Positions 23,176-34,401 of a stretch of DNA of 64,000 nucleotides are shown here, piece by piece. Source of the stretch: Ephemerocybe angulata (lineage: Eukaryota; Basidiomycota; Agaricomycetes; Agaricales; Psathyrellaceae). Positions within the stretch are counted from its first letter, which is position 1; each line of letters opens with the position of its first letter. Made by a program: the position numbers and the translations under genes. Below the pieces are notes generated by a model. It was not told the DNA's origin. It worked only from the letters and a program-made list of their open reading frames with translations, and did not search any database. The stretch spans positions 1-64,000 of the forward strand of contig JAACJK010000123.1 in assembly GCA_013368325.1 (NCBI GenBank), written 5' to 3'.

Positions 23176-24485
23176 TTGATGAACTTGTTCAACTCGACCG
23201 TTAAAGAGGAAAACAAGTCAAAATCAACTTCCGACGGTCTGATATGGGAAGGCGAGGAGATATGGGTCCAATACCACTACTTCCTTTTACAGCGTGGATA
23301 CGCCCTTAGGCCCAGGTATCACCCCGATTGGGCTCCGTCGTGGCAGACCTTAGATACAATGGGATATCGTCCCGAAGATTCGATCCCAGCTGTGAGTCGC
23401 ATCCACTATTACTCGAAACGCCTGCAGTCTTTTAAACGTCGTGCGATAGCATCCGGGAACTGTGGACGCAGTTCGTGTGGCAGATGGAAAGAAAGTCATG
23501 CTAAAGCGCATATCTACATCCTCTGAGGAGCTCTCTATCGCGTCCTTTGTTTCTTCATATCCTCAAACGGAAGACCAAAGAAACCACTGTGTCCCCCTTT
23601 TGGATGTAATACTCATTCCCGCATGCGAAACGCATGTCCTAATTGTCATGCCCCTCCTCTATGAGCATAACGAGCTGCTCTTTCGGCATGCAGGAGAATT
23701 ATTAGAAATGTCGGTTCAACTTACAGAGGTATGCTATTTCTCACGTAGCTTGCAGGAGAACAGGCTAACCAAATACCCCAAGTGTCTCGACTTTTTACAC
23801 TCGCACAATATTGCTCACCGGTATGTGACCAGAAAAGCCCATACAAACATTGGACTAAACGTTCTTCAGGGACTTTTGCTGCTTCAATATCATGATCGAT
23901 GCCACAAAGATCATTCCTGGGGGCTTCCATCCAAGAGACCCACGGTCCTCTCCCAGCGGGCGGCGGGCGGGCTTTAAAGGAGGCCCGAAATGGCGCAGCC
24001 GCTGGTCAACACGGCCGAACCAGTACTTTGTCATTGACTTTGGTTACTCCAGGAGGTTCAACAGTAAGACGGGAGTCCGCCTTGCAGGAATATTTGGACA
24101 AGACACCTCAGTACCGGAAATGTCTTTAACAGTTCCGTACGATCCATTCCCGGTTGACGTCTACCACTTGGGTAATTTGCTCCTCGAATACTACAACGTG
24201 CGTGATGAAACCTTTTTCAAATACTTATTTCTTTGGCTGATATACCTGTCGTGCCTCTAGTTTTACGAACCAGACAAGACGATCAACAAACTGAGATCTG
24301 TGGCTCAAAAGATGACACAGAAGGACCCTACCATGCGACCCACTGCTGAGGGAGCAGCGAGGGAGATCCGCTGCCTGTCCCGGGACATTGGATACTTCTC
24401 CCGAAGTCGTCGCGTGTGGCCAGAAGGTGGGTATGACACCCTGATGAGGTGCCTGGTTCGTCTTGGAGTGATGAACCCGATGTAG
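23176..24485 (+). CDS. FunK1-like fungal protein kinase
   Basis: Five exons give 361 residues: 23176-23391, 23450-23728, 23783-23820, 23870-24197 and 24261-24485. Phases agree at all joins. Features in order: RGYALRPRYHPDWAPSW near the N-terminus, typical of this basidiomycete kinase group; VDAVRVADGKKVMLKRI with the ATP-binding lysine; RNHCVPLLDVI and IVMPLLYEHNE (hinge); SHNIAHRDFCCFNIMID, the HRD catalytic loop with its Asn; and YFVIDFGYSRRF with the DFG motif. The C-lobe ends with KMTQKDPTMRPTAEGAAREI. A glycine-rich loop is not evident, as is common in the group. All key catalytic residues are there, so it may be active; targets are unknown. An extra upstream exon cannot be excluded. Confidence 0.82.
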
Positions 24486-24571
24486 AAGGTTGGGACTCTT
24501 TGTCGAAAGCATCCCGATCCACCTGTTTAGTTAAGCCTATGAATGACTCGATACCCATGAAGGACGGTTTC

Positions 24572-24582
24572 TTATAAATATA
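24572..24582 (+). promoter_or_regulatory. TATA-like box
   Basis: ttataaatata about 100 bases upstream of the first ATG (24670) of the next gene. Confidence 0.45.
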
Positions 24583-24669
24583 GAAGTTTGAGCCCCTAGA
24601 GTATATCACCCCCGACAGCTATCATCGACCTCACCTCCTGCCAGTGCTGCCACTTTCGACTTGGCTCCA

Positions 24670-26904
24670 TGTCTTCGCCCAGCAATGGTACTAGCCCATC
24701 CAGCAGTCTATCCATGAATTGGAGCTCTCCATCCTCAGTACACAGCGCGCTTTATCCAAGTGGAAGGAACCCGCAGGCCGAGAGGCAATAAGTCTTGCTT
24801 TGGAAGACGCTGTGAATCAGCAGCAGGAGCTTAATCGCCTTGTGAAAAGCTGTGAAAAGCTCAAGGGTCCTATCTGGGGCGCAATCAAACAATTCCTTTC
24901 TGAACCTTTAGCTCGCTCGAAACTTTCCACCCAGCTACAAACCCTACAGAAAGCTGTCGCAAAGCTCGACGATGTACGTCCATGACTCCTTCCAAGCCCC
25001 AGCTTCTGCGTAGAATTTGCAACCTCGACCTGACACATTTCTTCCAGCGAGCATCCGCGCACGCCGAGTTGGAGGAGTTAATCGATGCAATCCGGAAGGA
25101 GATTCTTAATTCTCGGAAGTCTTTGTCCATGTATCACGATGCAGTTGCGCAGGTAGGCTATCACCTCCTTTACCTTGTATTATTGGATGGAGTCCAGCTC
25201 AGACCCCACCACGCAGCATGCAGGCAATCCCAGCCCAGTGGCTGAGGTGGCTCAGCCATCCCCCCAAGGAGGGAACTCCCATTCAGGGCTCGCATCCTCT
25301 CCGTGCGCATATCTCTCGCCGTTGAACACTTATGTCGATGGTGCTGAACTATATACCGCAGGCCGTCCACACTTGCCGGGAGTGGTCACGAGCAGGGAAT
25401 AGTTCCCGGAGATTCGATGGAGGCCCCTTTTTCCACGCGGTACGCCTTTTGTACTTTCTCTCATGTTTAGTACGAAGCGCTGATCCAATCGTACAGTATC
25501 ACCTTTAGCTCTCCTTTGAATTCGAGGTGCGCTGGTTATCGTGCGCTTCCTATGATAAGCAGGTCCTCACTCTCTGCCATAGCAACACCCCCTCAGCGAC
25601 AAACCAAGTTAACCAACAGTCATCGCTTTATCGGAATCGGTACGCCTTAGGCTTGAATCCTCCTTGCTCCGTGCTCATTGTTTCTTAGTAATGGCGTGGC
25701 TAGCCAGCCCGCCCTGAAGTGCGTCCTTCAATGCGAGAATGAGTGGTGGATAGTTCGACGCACTAACCTTTTCCCAGCTCCAAGTATGCGCAACAAGACA
25801 ATATGTGAGCACATCGCCGTACCGTAGCCTTGCTGTTATCCTCATTATATTACTGCTCTCTCTTTAGGGCCCCTCCTCAGCCGGCGCTCCCTGCGTCAGG
25901 AATACATGGGTACGTGCCATCTTTCTCTCCCCAGTCCTATCGATATGTATGAACATTTACAAACGACTCCTACCCCTTCCGCAGTCATCCCCAGTATACC
26001 GCTACGCCAAGCACCCACGGCTCTCCGTGAGTTGGCTACTCCATATCCTAGTTCCCGAACTCATTCCGATGCATCCTTTAGACCCGCCTTTGAGCAGCAG
26101 CCTCCGGAGTAAGCACCGTCGGCTACGTTAATTTCGTCCTTATCGACTAACCAGTGGCGCTTTCAGAGTGCGTCAGAGTCCTCTCAGGTATGCAGTCTGT
26201 ACCTCCTGTGACCAGACATTGGCCAAAAAGTCATATATATCTGTGCAGCGCGACGCTCCCGAGGACCGCCCCCGGACTGCGCCAGTCTCGTTCTGCTGGT
26301 ACCTATAGCTGCACTACACAGCGGCGCCCGATGTAAGCCCTCAATTTCGGTTCTATCAGACTGTACCAACTTCAAACACCATCGTATCATAGCCCGCCGT
26401 TTGCCCAGCAGTTCCAGGGGAATATTCACCAAAGGAGTGTAGCATTAGTGCCACTCCCAGTGCCTCAGTAAGTCTTTCTCCCGCCTATTGCGAGTCCCAA
26501 TGCTAACTCGTGCTAATCTCATGCAATCTATCTAATCAGAGTCACGTCACTGTAAGCCTCAACCACCCACTACAAGTCTCCGCATACGAGGCTGACAACT
26601 TATCTCTCGATTCAGCCCCCCTCCCAGCCCGAGGAATAGGGGTACTCGCACTAACCCGGGTGCAGCAGGTTCCGGACACGAAGCAAGCCAGGCCCAGTAT
26701 CCCCAACAGCCTGTGCCCGCTGTATTTCCCGCCCCCTCCGCCTCTCCTCAGGCTCCTGAGAGCAGCGAGCAGGCCCAGACCAGGGCCTCTTTCGGGAGCG
26801 CATTTGGATTTTTGGGGGAACACAGAGCCAGGTCTACCCGTTCGAAGAACTCGACGGCGAGCTCTGACATCTACGAAGAGGACGAATACTACTACGAGAA
26901 GTAG
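24670..26904 (+). CDS. Low-complexity multi-exon protein with N-terminal coiled coil, function unknown
   Basis: The exon model is only partly solved. Clear parts: a helical frame at about 24704-24973 (with ALEDAVNQQQELNRLVKSCE), joined at phase 0 to exon 25048-25152 (with HAELEELIDAIRKEILNSRK). A series of small exons rich in Pro, Gln and Ser follows between about 25190 and 26470, separated by short GT-AG introns. A final exon of about 290 bases starts with PPPSPRNRGTRTN and ends in an acidic/aromatic tail EEDEYYYEK at 26904. The first ATG after the TATA-like box is at 24670, but I could not join it in frame to the coiled-coil exon, so the start is uncertain. The protein has a helical N-terminus and a disordered remainder. 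I do not recognise it. Confidence 0.5.
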
Positions 26905-27970
26905 ATGCCCCGCCCCTCTCGAAGGTCCTACCAGAGTACGCTTCCGTTCCACTCTCCCTCTATTTCCTGACCTCATCTGGTATCTTACTTACTCTTACCG
27001 CAGATCTGAATTGAACGACGAATAAGCTCCAACGCTTTTTGTACCACCACATAGTTCTTCTTTCACCTCGTTCCGTAAAGCATAACAAGTTTCCCCTCCT
27101 AATTGTGTATACCCGTGCCGACTCCCCTCCTCACTAGTACTTTACTCGCGGCACGTCTCCGAAGTCTACACGTTGGCTCGCACTCACCCCACTCCGTCTC
27201 GGTTTTCATATAAGTAAAAAGGTACTACCTACCATGCATCCTCCAATCTATGCTGCTTTCCTGCTTTCAACTAGCTTTCTAGCTTTCCTGTTATACCTGT
27301 TCGTCTTCACTGCGAGCGCTTAACGGGCGCTTAACAACCTCGATCATGGTAAGATCAGTTCGCTTGTCTAGCCTCCTGCTCGCCGAAAGGGCTCTTTCTG
27401 GGATTCAATTCCGGTCTCCAGCTACGGCCTTCACTTCAACGCCGGGTGAGGTATACAGTCGTGTTCATCAGATACAAATCCCAACACACCATCCAATACA
27501 AATATCAGAACTCCAAGTCTCCATCCCCACCTCCTCCTATCCTCCCTCCCTCCATCCAACCGAACACCTCAAACCTTCTCAAAAGCATGCGAACAAGCCA
27601 ACCGCTTCAACTCCCTCACACTCTCCCGATTCATCTTCACGACTTTGTCATCATTAAACAAGCCCCTCCCCTCGTCGCAATCTCCCGCCTTCTGAGTCCT
27701 CCACGCGAATGTGCGCCACGTAGTGCTGCGAGTGCACAGAAGGCCCCTTATGCGAAATGAATGCCTTGAGGCGCTACTTCACCGGCACATCTGTCGATCC
27801 AGGAAGCTTCGCGGGTGCAGAAGAGCTGGGGAGGTGTCTTCTCCGTTAGCGCCTGGATACCTGAAGAGTCATTCGACTGCACTTTCGGCGTCGACCGACT
27901 GTATAGGGAGAAATAAGACTCAGTATGGACGGGTTGGAAATAAAACCCACTCACAGTTTCTTCATATTAG
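26905..27970. other. Intergenic stretch, no gene seen
   Basis: C/T-rich with several open frames that look compositional rather than coding. No repeat or RNA gene was noticed. Confidence 0.5.
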
Positions 27971-29640
27971 TCAACATCCCCACCATCCGCACTCGGCTTC
28001 GCGCCCCCACCCTCCAGAAGCCTTCGTCACAATAGGATTATCAATATCCGCGTCCTCTATATGCTGAAACAGCCACCCCATCGCCGCCTCAGCGTCCGAA
28101 TTCCCCGTCGCAAGCAGCGCCATCTGGCACCTCACAAGCGGGAACCCGATCATCTGCAACTGCTCCAACGCACCCGCATTGAACTCTGGCAACCCGCGCC
28201 CACCTCCTCCTCCTCCTCCTACCGCCAAGGCATTCCCTGTATCCTCGGGAGCGGCTCTTCACCCTCTTTGAGCGCGGTTCCGAGGTGTTTCTCGGTGAAC
28301 TCGAGGACGTTGGGAGCCTGAGGATGATCAGGATGTCTAGAGGGCAGAGTTAGGTTTGGTATTGGAAGGAGGGGGAGAGGGTGGAAAGAGGGAGAGAGTG
28401 GACGGACGTACAGAGGTTCGCAGGAACCCACGTTAACAACTGGAACTTCTTGGCGTGTACAACCAGCACCTCATGGAACGACGCGAACTTCGTCTGCCTA
28501 GACTTCAATCAGCCTCTGGACTTCAGAAAAGGGATATAGCATAAACAGCAACTCACTCGAGCGCCACAACGTTCTTCGCACAAGCCGGACACGCATACTC
28601 CAACGCCTCAATACCCAGCAACCCCCTCCAAGCAGCTCGTCAACTCCACCTCTTCACACTCCCCCTCGCCCTCCCCCGCAACCTTCATCGCATCCCTTTT
28701 CGGCTTCACATTCGCAGGCACCCCAACGCTCACAACGTCCATCTCATCCCTCCTATACCTCACCCTCTTACACTCCCCACACATCAACCTTTGCTCCAAC
28801 GCATAACTAAACACTCCCGTCGAATCCTCCGCCCTCACCTCGCCCGCGCCTGCATACTTCTTGAGATCCCGGCCGATAACGCTGATAAGCCAAGTGAAGA
28901 ATTCCTCCGAATCCTGCTGCCGCATCGTCACAAACTCCTCATGGCCCTTCCCAACGAGCCTCTTGAACCCCATGGGCCTCACACCCTTCTGGAATACAGG
29001 CGCCGGACGCTCATGCTGCAGCCTATCCGCACTCGTATGCGACGGCGGGAGGGACGCCGTGTTCTCCGGATGCGAGTACCGCCCACTCAGAAGACCATCA
29101 GCGACCTTCACCATCTGTAGCAGCTGTTGCCGAGGTTGGCGAGGCCTGTGAGGCCGGGGCCGAAGACGGGCTGCAGCGCCTGTCCGTCCTCGCCGAGGAG
29201 GGAGAAGCCGTAGCGGAGGGTTTGTTCGATTTGCTATGGGTACAAACATACCATGAGCGATTGATTGTTTGACTGTGGAGACTATGGTTAGGGACGGACA
29301 CGCACGACTACGCACGAGCTCGGTCATACTTTTCTATGTCTTGGTTAGGGAGCCGACGTTTATACCGAACGCTGCAAGGTGCGGTTTGAGAGCTTGCTTG
29401 GTGTCGTTACACTTGTTGCTATAGCACAGTATCAGTAGATATCTGACCCAGCACATGATGAGTATATCCTGCGGAAGAGAAATGTTCGAGGTCGCCCTCG
29501 GCGGCGATAATCCCAAGCTTCACGCAAGCTTCGCGTAGACCTCATTCCCCGTCTGGTCAAAGTGCTCCGGCCGATGTCCATTGCCCCCAGGTACACCACC
29601 GAGCTGTTTCAGCCCACATCGGGCGTTGGTGCATGGCGAT
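27971..29640 (-). pseudogene. UBP14/USP5-type deubiquitinase pseudogene
   Basis: Pieces of the family appear in correct order on the minus strand, but the gene is broken many times. 29640-29520: zinc-finger UBP remnant (GGVPGGNGHRPEHFDQTGNE), then a frame break. 29420-29337: NKCNDTKQALKPHLAAFGIN. 29336-29334: a TAG stop where the family has Glu. Around 29160: the catalytic box GLTGLANLGNSCY, then a jump to MVKVADGLLSGRYS, with roughly 40-50 residues missing and the frame changed. 29110-28630: the rest of the catalytic core, including TMRQQDSEEFFTWLISVIG. 28622-28626: a run of five C that shifts the frame at SCLEG. Near 28245: a one-base loss after EEGEEPLP. 28200-27971: first UBA domain (LEQLQMIGFPLVRCQMALLA), then an early stop; the second UBA is absent. 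Intact family members disassemble free polyubiquitin chains. Confidence 0.85.
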
Positions 29641-30409
29641 GGTGGGGGAAGGAAAGCAAGGACGCGTTCAATTGCAAGGTGATTGACGCGTTAAGCACGG
29701 CAAAACGTGCCTCGGCATTCTCCGGAATTAAGAGTCCGCATTAAACCCCCGCGGCCCGCCTCCAAATTCGCTATCCTACTCGTTCTTGCTTTCGACATTT
29801 TGTGTCAGCAGTGTATGTGACTCCTCACTTCCCTTATGTTTTATGCACCTTGCCATTCTCTTCCTGGTTTGAGTGCCGTACATAGGATAGCCTTCTCTCG
29901 TTTTCAATAGTTCTCGTCTTGCGTGCTCATTCTTCGAAATGCCCGCCTGACTCTATCACTCAAATTTATATATTTTTGCCATGCATACCCCACTCGCACT
30001 CCTCAGTCGCTCGCCACAAGTCCAGGTATAAGAATAAGAATGATAGATAGCTTGAATAGAAGTACAGACAGAATACACAAAGAGAAAGATACGAGAAGAA
30101 TGCAGATAGACAGACAACGATGCAGTGTACAACAAACACAACGGACGGAATCCATCCATCCAGTCTATCCTAGCCAGCGACATGGTATGTGGGTATGCCT
30201 AAAAGGTATCGCGTGTCTGACTTCCGGGTGTTGAGGATCCTTGTGTTGAGGGTCGTGTACATGGTATTCTCCTGGGTACTTGCTGGATACTGGGGATGGA
30301 AGCTGCTGCTCTATTGGTCGTTGCTAATGTGGTGTTGTGGTTTTCGTGTTGGTTCGTCTTCATCGTAATCTACCATCGTCTTTACTCTTCGAAGAGAAGG
30401 AAGGGGCGA
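29641..30409. other. Intergenic stretch, no gene seen
   Basis: No supported gene; it includes A-rich stretches near 30040-30100. The 3' region of the small gene on the minus strand begins at the right edge. Confidence 0.5.
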
Positions 30410-30906
30410 TCACCAGTAGATGCGGCGCTCGATGGTCTTGTAGCGGGTGGGGGTGTACGTGGGCCGGGTGTACACGGTGCGGCGGACACGGGTGACGGTG
30501 GGGTACCTGACAGGACGAACGCATGGATCAGTAAGCGTCATCGTACGAACTACACTCCAGGACCCATGGGCACTAGGGATTGTGCTGGGCCAGTGGAGGG
30601 AGGGGGAAGAGAAGTTGCACCCACCATGCGTGGTAGAGCTCGGGTGCTCCGTCGAGCTGGACTTCGATCACTTGACGGCCCTAGAAGCATGGGCGGGTCC
30701 GGTTAGCCTCGGCGCTGGAATAGAGTGGAGAAAGGGGACGTACAGCGTAGTCGACATGCGACCCAACGACGAGGCCCTCAACGCGGCCCTTGACACCATG
30801 GCGGACAGCGACGACATCTCCGGCCTGCAAACACACATTTCTAGTCAGCGCTCGCTCCTTATCTCTCATAGCAGGGGATACGCACAGCAATATACTCAGC
30901 GTCCAT
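30410..30906 (-). CDS. Small protein of 84 residues, four exons, function unknown
   Basis: Exons 30906-30886, 30824-30744, 30680-30625 and 30506-30410 join in phase with GT-AG introns. The product begins MDAEYIAAGDVVAVRHG, continues GRVEGLVVGSHVDYAGRQV and IEVQLDGAPELYHAWYPTV, and ends in a basic, Tyr/Thr-rich tail. The first half looks like a small beta barrel (repeating V-x-V strands with glycines), as in SH3-like modules; this is inference. Longer frames on the plus strand through the same bases are antisense shadows. A TATA-like box at 31300-31307 and a donor/acceptor pair (gtgagtagg near 31216; ag just before 30950) suggest a 5' UTR intron. Confidence 0.6.
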
Positions 30907-31617
30907 GGTGGTGGTGGTGGTGGGTTCTTGAGGAGTGGCGGTGGTACCTGCGATTGGGGGCCGGCGTCAGTCAGAATCCAGATTGTCCGGGCATCATAGT
31001 CCCGTCCATCAGGGCTCGGCATTGTTCCCCCAGCATTGTTCTGGTGTGCAAAGCTTGGTACTTTGCACACCGTCGAGGACGGGGGACGACGACGACGAGA
31101 CGACCCCACCCCGGTACGTCTTCGCCCAGCCGCCCCGCACGGCACCCCGGGCCTAAACCCCCGTCGAACAAGCATAGCGAGATACCCGTCTGGACGTACC
31201 CTAGCGCCTACTCACCGTTAGAAAAAGTCCTGGTCGCTGTGTCGAACGACGAAGGAAGGAAGAATGCCTGTGAGGAAAAGGGAAGCAAAAGGGCAAGGGT
31301 TTATAAGGGCACCGATTAGATGACGGCTGATGGGAAACCCTGCCTCGTGTTCTTGCATCGAGGCCGCCTCGCGACTTTTGTGCGCACGGCTTTACGCCGC
31401 CTTCTTCTCTTCCGAGGATTTCTTGTAGTACTTCTACCAGTCTTGCACCCTTCCCGGGGGTATGAGAATGTCATTGCGCTCGATATTATCTTTGGACTCG
31501 CACGGAAGACTACCAACTTGAGGATGGAATCTGCAGTCCTCATGAGTAAGATTTCGAAGGGAAGGTGTTAGGGGCATCATCATCATGCAAGGGCCGGAAG
31601 TGTCACAGAGCCTTACC
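30907..31617. other. 5' region of the small gene
   Basis: It probably holds the 5' UTR, a UTR intron and the promoter of the small minus-strand gene; a TATA-like cttataaaccc (minus strand) lies at 31299-31309. No other gene is supported. Confidence 0.45.
31300..31307 (-). promoter_or_regulatory. TATA-like box of the small 84-residue gene
   Basis: Minus strand reads cccttataaaccc, about 400 bases upstream of the ATG, with a likely UTR intron between. Confidence 0.4.
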
Positions 31618-31977
31618 AGGACCCCCGTTTATGCCTACAGAGGCCGGAGGCAGACCTTGGACAATTTGTCCGGAAATTTTTCTGGCTCGGGGAGGAAATG
31701 TCCGGAAAAGTATCCGAGATTCGGGCCTAATTTTCGATTTTTCCCTAGTGTCTAAAATATTCAGAATTGTTTGGCATTTATCGCATTTTCACCAATTTTT
31801 TCCCGCCTTCTAAAAGGCTAAAAATTTCGACAGCTTGGTCGAAATGTCCGGGAAATTTCGCCGGCCATTTTGCCAAAACGCCAAATTTTGTCCGGAATAG
31901 GGGGCCGGCATGTTTCCCAAATCCCAAATTTTTGTCCGGATCTGCCTCCGACCTCCCAGGGCATAAACGGGGGTCCT
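31618..31977. mobile_element. hAT-like miniature inverted-repeat element (MITE)
   Basis: The 360-bp element has perfect 18-bp terminal inverted repeats: aggacccccgtttatgcc at the left end and its reverse complement at the right end. Inverted similarity continues inward (ggaggcaga, tccgga). It is flanked by the 8-bp direct repeat gccttacc at 31610-31617 and 31978-31985, the target-site length of hAT elements. The inner part has no coding capacity and contains repeated tccgga and aaattt words, giving a partly palindromic structure. If the repeat is taken to begin with the preceding c (cagg), the clear direct repeat is ccttac. Confidence 0.85.
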
Positions 31978-31985
31978 GCCTTACC

Positions 31986-33045
31986 CCAAATGTCGATCTT
32001 GTCTGCTCGGCTCGGAGCACCTGGGATCCCGTTCCACCAGGGAGCACCTCATCCAAGGCAACGTAAACTATATAGAAGAATAAGCAGAAAATAGCATCCT
32101 CTGCAGAGAAAGGATGTAGAGCAACGAGGAGAATAAGAAGGAATCAAGGATACGGTCCAGGCGTTATGTATGACATCGTCGGGCATGGTGGACCTCGGTG
32201 AATAGGGGCGGTGTTTGTAAGAACGCACCCTGGATTGTTTCTCCACTTTCTTGCACGGTGAGAGTCACAATTAGGGCATTCCAGTGATGCGAATTGCACT
32301 GGACTCTGACCACAGGAGGCCAGTGAATGTGTATGATAATGTAGGCAGAGAGAAAACTTCAAGACGACCGCCTGGTTGCCCGGATAGGTTCGGAACATGC
32401 AGCAGATCAATGGACTCGACGACAGTCACGACACAAGCTTACTCTCTTATTTTCGCCTCAAATGAGCCTTGAAGGCCCATCATAGTGGCCACGCATGTCC
32501 AAGTCCACAATTAGCGCCCAAAGCCGCAAGTCGACCCCCTTCGGAACCCACCTCCAAAGATTCAGGCCAGACACTCTGTCATCCTTAAAGCGCATAGCCC
32601 TGATAAAACGGATAAACAGCAGGCAAGCCCCCAAGAAAAGTAGCCCGCCACAGGTCTCGAGACCGTCGACCTACTTGCATGCAATGGGGTTTACCGTTTT
32701 CAGCAAGAGTTTCCAGGAGGGGGTTCGGAAAGTCACCCGGTGGCTCAAGAGGTCGTGACGCCCTGGTGCTTAGCCGTAGTGTAGATCCCCTTGTGAATGT
32801 CGAGGGGTCGCTGAGAAAGAGCACGCAACGTGTATCCAGAGGTTCGAACGCGGCGGCACCCATTTCTGTTGCACAATTAATCTAGAGACAGCAGGGCAAC
32901 GAAGACGCCTAGTTAGAACCCCTCAACCAGCACACCAAAAAAAAACAAAGACTCACACATTATCCCTAAACCAAACTCAAACGACACAGAAAGAAGAACG
33001 AAAGTACAACCCCCATCCCCATCCCCACCCAACCAAGCCCTCGCC
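31986..33045. other. Intergenic stretch, no gene seen
   Basis: No consistent coding frame. A ccccatcc-rich low-complexity patch lies near 33010-33030. Confidence 0.5.
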
Positions 33046-33580
33046 CTACGAAATCAAACACCTCAAAATCGCATCATCCAAGCACGTCCTATTCTTCCTC
33101 CTCATCCTCGAAAGCGACTCCATATCCATACACTCATGCCCATAAAACCCACCCCGGTGAAACACATGCCCCCCTCCCCCTCCCCCACTTCCAAGAAGGA
33201 ATCCACCTCCGAATCCACCTCCTCCAAATGCATGCACCCGCTCAAACGAGCTTTCACCCGCGGACCCAGGCACGTCAAGCACACTCGCCACGCGCAGACG
33301 CGCCTCGTCCAGCGCTTCCATTGTGCGGCGCAGGTCTACGAGGACGTCCAGGAGTTGCGGGCGCGTTAGGCTTCCTGTGGCACCCTCGCCTCGTGCGCCG
33401 CCTCCAATGTCCATCCCCATCCCCATCTCGAGGCGCATGCCTACAGGTCCGTCCTACGCCGACGGGGCTCGGTGTCAGCACGTTCTTTCTTTGAACTGTG
33501 AGGCGGCGCGGGTGTTGCGGGAGGCGTACCATTAGAGTTAGGTAGTCCTCCAGTGCTGCTAGGCGGCGTGAGGCGGACAT
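33046..33580 (-). CDS. Small glycine-rich protein, function unknown; parts recur downstream of the lectin-like genes
   Basis: Two exons, 33580-33530 and 33426-33046, join at phase 0 to give 143 residues. The protein begins MSASRRLAALEDYLTLM, has a helical part with LTRPQLLDVLVDLRRTMEAL and DEARLRVASVLDVPG, then a glycine run and a Cys-containing tail (DDAILRCLIS). I do not recognise it. Similar DNA occurs at 36239-36300 and at 40274-40560, each on the 3' side of one of the lectin-like paralogues. This gene lies about 0.8 kb 3' of paralogue A, so it may once have been part of the duplicated unit. Only this copy keeps the full frame. Confidence 0.5.
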
Positions 33581-34401
33581 ATGTGCTTTGCGAGAATAAG
33601 GGTGTGGTTTCACAAAGGCGAGTTTGGTGTATGCCTTCAGACCGATAGACTGAGTGTGTTTCAAGGTGCGTGTGGCGGCTCCGATCCTCGTCGTCAAAGG
33701 CGGGAGCTTGGATACTTCAGAACTTCGCGGTGGCCTTTGTGCGACTGCGAGTATAAAGATACAGAATCTCCCCGGGTAGTAGTAGCAGGTGTAGACAGAC
33801 CCTCTTGCCTTGCTAAGTACGCTGAGGGCGAGGGGAGACGATGTTGGGGTGGGGGTAAGAGTGAAAGACAAAGACAACAGTGGGCAGCGCGACTCCGACG
33901 CTGGAGTCGATAGGAGCTCAGCTCGGCTTTCAAAGCCGCGATCGCGCGCCACGTGGTACGACGCTCTGGGACTTGTAGGTTCCTGTGGGTGCCTGAGATG
34001 CGCGTCGTCAAGGTCAAGTCAAGGTCATGGAGGCCCTTAGAGCCTGGAAGCAACTGGGAAGAGTTCTGAGCGGGATAAGGGAGGTTTGGGTCTTAGGTAG
34101 AGCAGTATGTGGGCGTAGAGACAGGATGACTAGGTAGACTTTTAGGGGTTTTAAGTCGCATTTTGTGGGGGTTAACGCCAAAGGAAAGCCAATAGAAGTG
34201 TCACGGTCGATTGCAAGCATCGAAAATCGAGTCTATGTGTGAGAGTCAGCTCAAGAACATTCAGCAGCGGGATGCAGTCGTGGTGGGCGTCAATTGCAAA
34301 GCAACCGTGGGACGAAGGTTGTCATTCAGTTAAAGCGGAGCCCTTCAAGATGTGCTCTTCTGGATAAATCCGACTTGAATGTTGACATGCAATTTACATG
34401 A
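33581..34401. other. Intergenic stretch, no gene seen
   Basis: Several antiparallel open frames of 100-200 codons overlap here without splice or family support. It probably includes the promoter of the small glycine-rich gene. Confidence 0.45.

Noticed and set aside
30447..31319. 290-codon ORF on the plus strand
   Set aside because: Overlaps a phase-consistent four-exon gene on the minus strand and has no family features.
33275..33952. 225-codon ORF on the minus strand
   Set aside because: Runs through the intron of the small glycine-rich gene and upstream sequence; only the spliced model repeats in the fragments at 36 and 40 kb.
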